Source: Gammaproteobacteria bacterium | GTDB lineage: Bacteria; Pseudomonadota; Gammaproteobacteria; Chromatiales; Sedimenticolaceae | DNA length: 8,280 nucleotides | Assembly: GCA_020445165.1 (NCBI GenBank) | Contig: JAGRHE010000122.1 | Span: 1-8,280, forward strand | Reading direction: 5' to 3' | Part shown: one piece after another, positions 1-6,214 of the stretch | Layout of the letters: the number at the start of each line of letters is the position of its first letter | Position numbering within the stretch: position 1 is the stretch's first letter | Notes under the pieces: generated by a model | Told to the model about the DNA's origin: nothing | The model's database searches: none | Seen by the model: the letters and a program-made list of their open reading frames with translations, nothing else | Position numbers and translations under genes: made by a program

Positions 1-1398
<1,398 letters not shown>

Positions 1399-1430
1399 CA
1401 ATATATCCGACGGTGGCTGGTGACCGCGCC

Positions 1431-1460
1431 AGAATGGGCGCGCTCACGGGCGGCCGGCAA
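1431..1460 (-). promoter_or_regulatory. Candidate nifJ promoter (class I FNR geometry)
   Basis: Read on the minus strand, TTGCCG (1460-1455) and CATTCT (1436-1431) are separated by 18 bases and make a weak sigma70-like pair (4/6 and 3/6 matches to consensus). If transcription starts about 7 bases after the -10, near 1424, the palindrome centred at 1485.5 sits at -61.5, the standard position for an FNR/CRP-family activator acting through the RNA polymerase alpha subunit. A weak core promoter with an activator site is a familiar arrangement. The pair is poor on its own, and the call rests mainly on the spacing. Confidence 0.35.
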
Positions 1461-1476
1461 CCGCGCCCGCGGGGTT

Positions 1477-1494
1477 GCTTGACGTGCGTCAAGC
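1477..1494. promoter_or_regulatory. FNR/CRP-family operator upstream of nifJ
   Basis: GCTTGACG-TG-CGTCAAGC is a perfect 8-bp inverted repeat. Its core TTGAC-GTGC-GTCAA (1479-1492) has the five-base half-sites and four-base spacing of the FNR/ANR/DNR consensus TTGAT-N4-ATCAA, with C/G for T/A at the inner position. Its centre is about 87 nt upstream of the nifJ start codon, and it lies between nifJ and the small gene on the same strand. Control of an oxygen-sensitive enzyme by an oxygen-sensing FNR relative fits. Which family member binds (FNR, DNR or another) cannot be decided from one site. Confidence 0.65.
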
Positions 1495-1497
1495 GGC

Positions 1498-1514
1498 CGC
1501 AAATGCCATTTGCG
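1498..1514. repeat. Short inverted repeat 3' of the small gene
   Basis: CGCAAATG-C-CATTTGCG is a perfect 8-bp inverted repeat with a one-base centre, four bases from the FNR-type box and just beyond the stop codon of the small minus-strand gene (1520-1522). A one-base centre makes it a poor RNA hairpin, and no T-tract follows on the minus strand, so I do not call it an intrinsic terminator. It may be a second protein-binding site or chance. Confidence 0.35.
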
Positions 1515-1519
1515 TCAGA

Positions 1520-1822
1520 TCAAAACAGGCCCTCCTCGCTGCCCAGGGGATCGGGCACCGGTTGCCACTGCGAACGCAGGTTCTTGCGGAACAGCAGCTT
1601 TTCGCGTGCCGATTCGGGCAGATCGGTGAAGCGGAATACCCCGCGTGCTACCAGCAGGTCGATCACGTCTTCGAGCACGCGGACCAGGTCGACGTCCAGC
1701 TTGTGCAGGAATTCCTGGACCTGGGGATCGTCGATCGAAGCCGGTTCCGCATTGGTCGAGGCCTCGGAGGACAGACCGCTGATGTGGCCTTCGGCATCGC
1801 GGACAACGAACAGCTGCTGCAT
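1520..1822 (-). CDS. Small conserved protein of unknown function ('tryptophan synthase beta-like' family)
   Basis: A 100-residue soluble protein with no signal peptide or membrane segment. It opens with MQQLFVVRDAEGHI, a short strand-turn-strand segment, has an acidic middle (SIDDPQVQEFLHKL), then the most family-like part: DLVRVLEDVIDLLVARGV followed by RFTDLPESAREKLLFRK. I recognise this pattern from small proteins, common in pseudomonads and relatives, often annotated 'tryptophan synthase subunit beta-like'; that name comes from early annotation and I see no catalytic feature supporting it. The function is unknown. The ATG at 1822-1820 is the only reasonable start, since an in-frame stop lies a few codons upstream; there is no clear Shine-Dalgarno sequence. 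It shares a strand with nifJ, separated by 121 nt that contain nifJ's likely own promoter, so co-transcription is uncertain. The family recognition is from memory of the motif, not a search. Confidence 0.75.
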   Translation of the reverse strand: MQQLFVVRDAEGHISGLSSEASTNAEPASIDDPQVQEFLHKLDVDLVRVLEDVIDLLVARGVFRFTDLPESAREKLLFRKNLRSQWQPVPDPLGSEEGLF

Positions 1823-1851
1823 GAAGAACGACCCGAAAGTTGGCGAAACTG

Positions 1852-1880
1852 TTCAGGTTTTCGGACGAATAGGCGATAAC
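1852..1880 (+). promoter_or_regulatory. Weak candidate promoter for the lapB-lapC-regulator cluster
   Basis: The 109-nt spacer 1823-1931 separates divergent genes and must hold the start of plus-strand transcription unless that begins inside the small gene. The best sigma70-like pair I find is TTCAGG (1852-1857) and GATAAC (1875-1880) with a 17-base spacer, which would leave a leader of about 45 nt before the GTG at 1932. The hexamers match consensus only 3/6 and 4/6. I found no convincing minus-strand promoter or clear operator palindrome in this spacer. Confidence 0.25.
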
Positions 1881-1931
1881 TTTACGCAACCGCGCTATCT
1901 TCCCTGGAATCCCTGCGCGTCGGAAATCACT

Positions 1932-4094
1932 GTGAGCCAAGCCGCACTCGAACCATTGCCGCCAGAAACTGACGCCAGCGACAACGATCAGCTCCTCGGC
2001 TGCCTGTTGCTTTTGGCGCGCCTGCACGATCTGCCGGCATCGGCATACGCCGCCACTTCCGGCCTGCCGCTGGAGCAGGGCCGGCTGATGCCGTCGCAGT
2101 TCGCGCGTGCCGCGCAACGGATCGGCCTGCGTGCACGCCTGGTCAGGCGTCCGCTGGAACGCCTCGACAGGCTGGTGCTGCCGGCCGTACTGATCCTGGA
2201 TGACGACCGCGCCTGCGTGCTGCTGGAACGGTCGGACGATGGCCAGGCACGCATCCAGTTGCCGGACAATCCCGAGGCCGAGAGCCGGCTGTCGGTCGCT
2301 GAACTGGAGGCGCTTTACTCGGGCTACGCGATCCTCGCCAGTCCGGTCCATCGCTATGACACGCGCACCCCGCAGCATGCGGCCGACGAGCGCGAGTCGC
2401 ACTGGTTCTGGGGCACGTTGGCCGGCAACTGGCGTATCTACCGTGACGTGATCCTGGCCACCATCCTGATCAACCTGTTCGCCATCGCCAACCCCCTGTT
2501 CGTCATGAACGTGTACGACCGGGTCGTGCCAAACCAGGCGATCGAGACACTCTGGGTGCTGGCGATCGGCGTGACCGTGATGTACCTGTTCGACTTCGTT
2601 CTGCGCGGGCTGCGTGGGCGATTCGTCGACGTGGCCGGCAGCCGCGCCGATGTCGAGATGTCGTCCCGGCTGTACGAGCGTGTGCTCGGTCTGCGACTGG
2701 ATGCGCGGCCGTCATCGGCCGGAGCTTTCGCCAACAACCTGCGCGAGTTCGACGGCATTCGCGAGTTCTTTGCCTCGCTGACGCTGACCGCCTTCGTCGA
2801 CGTGCCGTTCACGCTGCTGTTCCTGCTCGCCGTGTGGTGGATAGGCGGTGCGCTCGTTCTGGTGCCGCTGGCAGCGATTCCAGTCATCCTTATATATGGA
2901 CTCTTCATGCAGCCGCGCCTGCGGCGCGCAGCCGAGCAGGGCATGCGTGCCGGGGCGCAGAAGAATGCAACCCTGGTCGAGGCCCTGGTCGAGGCCGAGA
3001 CGGTGCGGGCGTTGGGCGTCGAGGGGCGCCTGCAGGGTCAGCTCGAGGCCAGCGTCGCGCAGAGCGCCCACTGGGGTGCGCTGGCACGCGGCTGGGCGCT
3101 GTCGGCCAGCAACCTGGCGACCCTGCTGCAGCAGTTGGTCTCGGTCGGCGTGGTGGTTCTCGGTGTTTACATGATTGCCGATGGCCTGATGTCGATGGGT
3201 GCGTTGATCGCGTCGGTGATTCTCAGTGGTCGTGCGGTGGCGCCGCTGGCCCAGATCGCCGGCCTGCTGACGCGTTACTTCCAGGCCAGCACCGCGCTGG
3301 AATCGCTCAACGGCGTTATGCAGATGCCGGTCGAACGTCCGCCGGGCAAGGTGTTCGTGACCCGTCCGGTCATGCAGGGGCGGATCGAGTTCGACAAGGT
3401 CGGCTTCACCTACCCGGGACAGGAAATCCCCGCGCTCAAAGATGCCAGCTTCCAGATCACGCCCGGCGAACATGTCGCCATCATCGGCAAGGTCGGATCG
3501 GGCAAGACCACGATCAACCGCCTGATCGCCGGCCTGTACCAGCCACAGGAAGGCGCCGTGCGCATCGATGGTGTCGACATGCGCCAGCTCGACCCGGGCG
3601 ATCTGCGCCACAACATTGCCTACGTGTCGCAGGACAGCCAGCTGCTGTTCGGCACCATCCGCGAGAATCTCGGCATGGGCATCGCCCATGTCGACGACGA
3701 GCGCATCGTGCGGGCGGCCGAGCTTTCCGGTGTCGCCGATTTCGTCAACCGCCATCCACTCGGCTTCGACATGCCGGTCGGTGAACACGGCAGCATGCTG
3801 TCGGGCGGTCAGCGCCAGGCGGTGGGACTGGCGCGTGCGATGGTGCAGGATGCGCCGATACTGCTGCTCGACGAGCCGACCGGCTCGATGGACAACAGCA
3901 GCGAGGAGCACATCAAGCGTGAACTGGCCGGCGTGATCGAGGGCAAGACGCTCGTCCTGATCACGCATCGGGCATCGCTGCTGGAACTGGTCGAGCGCGT
4001 GATCGTGCTCGACACCGGCAGCATCGTTGCCGACGGTCCCAAGGCGCAGGTGCTCGAAGCCCTGCGTGCCGGCCGCATCAAGCAGACGCGTTGA
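1932..4094 (+). CDS. lapB: Type I secretion ABC transporter/permease, LapB type
   Basis: A 720-residue inner-membrane ATP-driven exporter, a length typical for LapB/LssB-type type I secretion ATPases. Residues about 15-140 resemble the C39 peptidase-like domain, but the position of the catalytic cysteine appears to be Gln20, so it should recognise rather than cut substrate. The transmembrane domain spans about 165-440 and includes the family motif NPLFVMNVYDRVVPN from residue 187. The nucleotide-binding domain has Walker A GKVGSGKT (519-526), Q-loop Gln567, signature LSGGQ (623-627), Walker B ILLLDEP with Asp647/Glu648, and switch His679; all catalytic residues are present. The start is GTG 1932, with GGAA six bases upstream. 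The reading frame stays open much further upstream, but that part overlaps the small minus-strand gene and has no transporter homology. The gene is followed nine bases later by the adaptor gene. Its likely substrate is the adhesin encoded at 6215 onward. Confidence 0.93.
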   Translation: MSQAALEPLPPETDASDNDQLLGCLLLLARLHDLPASAYAATSGLPLEQGRLMPSQFARAAQRIGLRARLVRRPLERLDRLVLPAVLILDDDRACVLLERSDDGQARIQLPDNPEAESRLSVAELEALYSGYAILASPVHRYDTRTPQHAADERESHWFWGTLAGNWRIYRDVILATILINLFAIANPLFVMNVYDRVVPNQAIETLWVLAIGVTVMYLFDFVLRGLRGRFVDVAGSRADVEMSSRLYERVLGLRLDARPSSAGAFANNLREFDGIREFFASLTLTAFVDVPFTLLFLLAVWWIGGALVLVPLAAIPVILIYGLFMQPRLRRAAEQGMRAGAQKNATLVEALVEAETVRALGVEGRLQGQLEASVAQSAHWGALARGWALSASNLATLLQQLVSVGVVVLGVYMIADGLMSMGALIASVILSGRAVAPLAQIAGLLTRYFQASTALESLNGVMQMPVERPPGKVFVTRPVMQGRIEFDKVGFTYPGQEIPALKDASFQITPGEHVAIIGKVGSGKTTINRLIAGLYQPQEGAVRIDGVDMRQLDPGDLRHNIAYVSQDSQLLFGTIRENLGMGIAHVDDERIVRAAELSGVADFVNRHPLGFDMPVGEHGSMLSGGQRQAVGLARAMVQDAPILLLDEPTGSMDNSSEEHIKRELAGVIEGKTLVLITHRASLLELVERVIVLDTGSIVADGPKAQVLEALRAGRIKQTR

Positions 4095-4097
4095 GGA
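4093..4097 (+). promoter_or_regulatory. Ribosome binding site of the adaptor gene, overlapping the lapB stop
   Basis: GAGGA lies six bases before the ATG at 4104 and begins inside the TGA that ends the transporter gene. This supports the ATG start and suggests translational coupling of the two secretion genes. Confidence 0.7.
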
Positions 4098-4103
4098 CTG
4101 GCA

Positions 4104-5447
4104 ATGACGGATCTGCAGACAATCAGCAGGGGTGCCAGCGGCGATGGCTTTGTCGTCGACGCCGGCGACGCGATCCGTGCCCGCAGCGTGCGCGGTGAGC
4201 AGTTGCTGGTGTGGGTGATGCTGGCCTGTGTCGTCACATTTTTCGTCTGGGCCTATTTCGCGGTGCTCGACGAGGTGATCCGAGGCAGCGGCAAGGTGAT
4301 CCCCTCGTCCCAAGTCCAGGTGGTGCAGAACCTCGAGGGCGGGATCGTCAAGCAGATCAACGTCGCCGAGGGTGACCTGGTGGCGCGTGGCGATGTGTTG
4401 CTGACCATCGACGATACGCGCTTCGACTCGTCACTGCAGGAAAGCCGCCTGCGCACCCTCAGCCTCAAAGCGAAGGCGATCCGCCTGCGCGCCGAGGCCG
4501 AGGGTCAGGACGAGCTGCCGGCGTTTCCGGACGAGATCAACCAGGCACTGCCCGAGCTGTACGTGCAGGAACGCGAACTGCTGGACGAGCGCCGCCGCGA
4601 GCTCGAGGCCAATCAACGCATCCTCAGCGAACAATTGACGCAGAAGCAGCAAGCGATCACCGAGCTCAAGTCGCGTGCCGAACGGCTCGAACGCAGCCTC
4701 GGCCTGACCGAACGCGAGCTGCGCGTGACGCGCCCGCTGCAGGCCCAGGGTGCGGTATCCGAGGTCGAGGTGCTACGCCTGCAGCGCCAGGTCAACGACC
4801 TGCGTGGTGAGCTCGACGAGGCCCGCCTGTCGGTACCGCGTGCCGAGGCCGAGCTGGCCGAGGTCGAGCAACGCCGGGTCGAACTGGATGCCGGTTTCCG
4901 CAAGGAGGCGCGCACCGAGCTGAGCGAGGTGAACGCCGAGTTGAGCTCGATGAGTGCCGGCAACGTCGCGCTCGAAGACCGCGTGTTGCGCACCCAGGTG
5001 CGCTCGCCGATCCGCGGCGTGGTCAAGAGTCTGCAGGTGCGTACCGTCGGCGGCGTGGTCCAGCCCGGGATGGACCTGGTCGAGATCGTCCCGGTCGGCG
5101 ACAGCCTGCTGGTTGAGGCACGCGTGAAACCGCGTGATATCGCCTTCCTGAGCCCCGGCCTGCCGGCCAAGGTGAAGCTCACCGCGTACGACTTCGCCAT
5201 CTACGGCGGGCTCGACGCTCAGGTTGAACACATCAGCGCCGATACCTTTGTCGATGAACGGGACGAAGCCTACTATCTGGTGCGCGTGCGCACGAGCGAG
5301 CCGGACCTGGTCAAGGATGGTAAATCCTTCTCGATCATCCCTGGAATGACTGCCGAGGTGGATATCCTGGTCGGAGAGAAAAGCGTGCTGTCCTACATCA
5401 TGAAACCGGTGCTTCGCGCCCGCGCAAGTGCACTCCGGGAGCCCTGA
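4104..5447 (+). CDS. lapC: Type I secretion membrane-fusion protein, HlyD/LapC family
   Basis: A 447-residue periplasmic adaptor that links the ABC transporter to a TolC-like outer-membrane pore. Order of parts: a short cytoplasmic N-terminus; one membrane helix at about 34-54 (LLVWVMLACVVTFFVWAYF); the conserved segment GSGKVIPSSQVQVVQNLEGG (61-80), typical of HlyD-type adaptors; a first lipoyl half-motif at about 76-105 (IVKQINVAEGDLV); a long charged coiled-coil hairpin from about 108 to 290, rich in Glu, Arg and Leu; the second lipoyl half (RSPIRGVVKSLQV, GGVVQPGMDLVEIVP) at about 300-330; and a beta-barrel C-terminal part ending with YIMKPVLRARASALREP. Length and order fit the family with nothing missing. 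The ATG 4104 is backed by a strong ribosome site. The gene lies in an operon with the transporter upstream and the regulator three bases downstream. Confidence 0.93.
   Translation: MTDLQTISRGASGDGFVVDAGDAIRARSVRGEQLLVWVMLACVVTFFVWAYFAVLDEVIRGSGKVIPSSQVQVVQNLEGGIVKQINVAEGDLVARGDVLLTIDDTRFDSSLQESRLRTLSLKAKAIRLRAEAEGQDELPAFPDEINQALPELYVQERELLDERRRELEANQRILSEQLTQKQQAITELKSRAERLERSLGLTERELRVTRPLQAQGAVSEVEVLRLQRQVNDLRGELDEARLSVPRAEAELAEVEQRRVELDAGFRKEARTELSEVNAELSSMSAGNVALEDRVLRTQVRSPIRGVVKSLQVRTVGGVVQPGMDLVEIVPVGDSLLVEARVKPRDIAFLSPGLPAKVKLTAYDFAIYGGLDAQVEHISADTFVDERDEAYYLVRVRTSEPDLVKDGKSFSIIPGMTAEVDILVGEKSVLSYIMKPVLRARASALREP
5437..5441 (+). promoter_or_regulatory. Ribosome binding site supporting a GTG start of the regulator
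   Basis: GGGAG ends nine bases before the GTG at 5451 and lies inside the last codons of the adaptor gene. With only three bases between the adaptor stop codon and this GTG, coupled translation is likely. Confidence 0.55.
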
Positions 5448-5450
5448 CAC

Positions 5451-6113
5451 GTGGCATTGATCTGGTTATTCGGTACGGATCTCGCGCGCCTGTCGCAGTG
5501 GTCCGCGACACTCGACGCCGCCGGCCATGATCACGGTATCCTGCCGCTGTCCGCGCTTGCCGCATCGGCGAAGGTGTCAGCAGACCTTTGTCTTTTTGAC
5601 CTCGGTCCCCGCGGCGATGCCGAGCAATCGGTGTTGCGCGACGCCGTGAAGGCGCATGGATCGTCGCGATTCATTGCATTGAGCGCGCGGCCTCATGCCA
5701 CAGAGGGCTTGGCATTGTTGCGCGCAGGCGTCCGTGGCTATGCCAACCGGCTGGCAGCAGGCAAGGTGATTCAGGCCGTTGTCGACGCGGTTCTCGCCGA
5801 CGAGGTCTGGGCTGGCCGCGAGGTGACCGAACACCTGCTGCAACAGGCCCTGGCGACACCCGTGGCGGAAATCCCCGAAGGAGAGCAGTTGCTGGCTGCC
5901 CTCACGCCGCGTGAGGCCGAGGTTGCCCTGGCGGTGGCCACCGGCCACAGCAACAAGGTGATCGCACTGGACAGTGGCGTCTCAGAACGCACCATCAAGG
6001 CACAACTCAACAGCATCTTCCGCAAGACCGGTGTCCGCAACCGCGTGCAGCTCGCGCTGGCCTTGTCTCATCTTCAGCCGAATCCGGCCGGTCACCGAAT
6101 CTCAAACGCCTGA
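5451..6113 (+). CDS. LuxR/NarL-type transcriptional regulator with degenerate receiver domain
   Basis: A 220-residue cytoplasmic DNA-binding protein. The C-terminal half holds a LuxR-type helix-turn-helix at about 150-205: LTPREAEVALAVATG, then NKVIALDSGVSERTIKAQL and IFRKTGVRNRVQLAL, all family hallmarks. The N-terminal 125 residues have the length and pattern of a response-regulator receiver. Asp50 (CLFDL) is at the phosphoacceptor position and ALSA (76-79) at the switch Ser/Thr. However, the N-terminal acidic pair is reduced to a single Asp10, and the usual conserved lysine in GY-L-K appears replaced in GYANR. Phosphorylation may thus be weak, altered or absent. No histidine kinase is adjacent. 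The gene is the third of the cluster, three bases after the adaptor gene, and directly precedes the adhesin gene. I infer that it regulates adhesin or biofilm genes; the target is not shown by the protein itself. Confidence 0.88.
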   Translation: MALIWLFGTDLARLSQWSATLDAAGHDHGILPLSALAASAKVSADLCLFDLGPRGDAEQSVLRDAVKAHGSSRFIALSARPHATEGLALLRAGVRGYANRLAAGKVIQAVVDAVLADEVWAGREVTEHLLQQALATPVAEIPEGEQLLAALTPREAEVALAVATGHSNKVIALDSGVSERTIKAQLNSIFRKTGVRNRVQLALALSHLQPNPAGHRISNA

Positions 6114-6134
6114 AAAGGCTCCGGCACCCGTCCT

Positions 6135-6150
6135 TAGTACCAAAGTACTA
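6135..6150. promoter_or_regulatory. Candidate operator palindrome upstream of the adhesin gene
   Basis: TAGTAC-CAAA-GTACTA is a perfect 6-bp inverted repeat with a four-base spacer, AT-rich against a GC-rich background. A third AGTAC copy follows at 6154-6158, so AGTAC occurs at 6136, 6144 and 6154. Size and symmetry suit a dimeric LuxR/NarL-type helix-turn-helix, and the gene for one ends 21 bases upstream. Assigning it to that regulator is inference from position only. Confidence 0.5.
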
Positions 6151-6204
6151 TTCAGTACGCGCGTCAGGCGCCGATCATGCGGACTGAAACGTTTTGTTCA
6201 GCCC

Positions 6205-6208
6205 GGAG
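6205..6208 (+). promoter_or_regulatory. Ribosome binding site of the adhesin gene
   Basis: GGAG lies six bases before the ATG at 6215. It fixes the start and so places the retention module at the very N-terminus, as in LapA-type adhesins. Confidence 0.75.
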
Positions 6209-6214
6209 ATCCGC

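Larger units (their letters stand above)
6114..6214 (+). promoter_or_regulatory. Adhesin upstream region (leader and putative promoter)
   Basis: This 101-nt gap separates the regulator from the adhesin. It holds the inverted repeat described separately, a weak 5-bp hairpin CTGAA/TTCAG (6184-6188 and 6197-6201), and the ribosome site. I see no good sigma70 pair and no hairpin followed by T's, so either the adhesin is co-transcribed with the upstream genes or its promoter depends on an activator. Confidence 0.4.

Noticed and set aside
1413..1931. Upstream in-frame extension of the transporter gene (about 173 extra codons).
   Set aside because: It overlaps the minus-strand conserved protein and part of the nifJ leader, has no secretion-ATPase character, and the GTG at 1932 gives the usual family length.
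2712..4313. A 533-codon minus-strand open frame opposite the transporter gene.
   Set aside because: It is antisense to a gene with every ABC motif intact; its His/Asp/Arg-rich composition is typical of shadow frames in GC-rich DNA.
6114..6214. Possible intrinsic terminator after the regulator gene.
   Set aside because: The inverted repeat is only 6 bp, AT-rich and not followed by a T-run; an operator is a better explanation.
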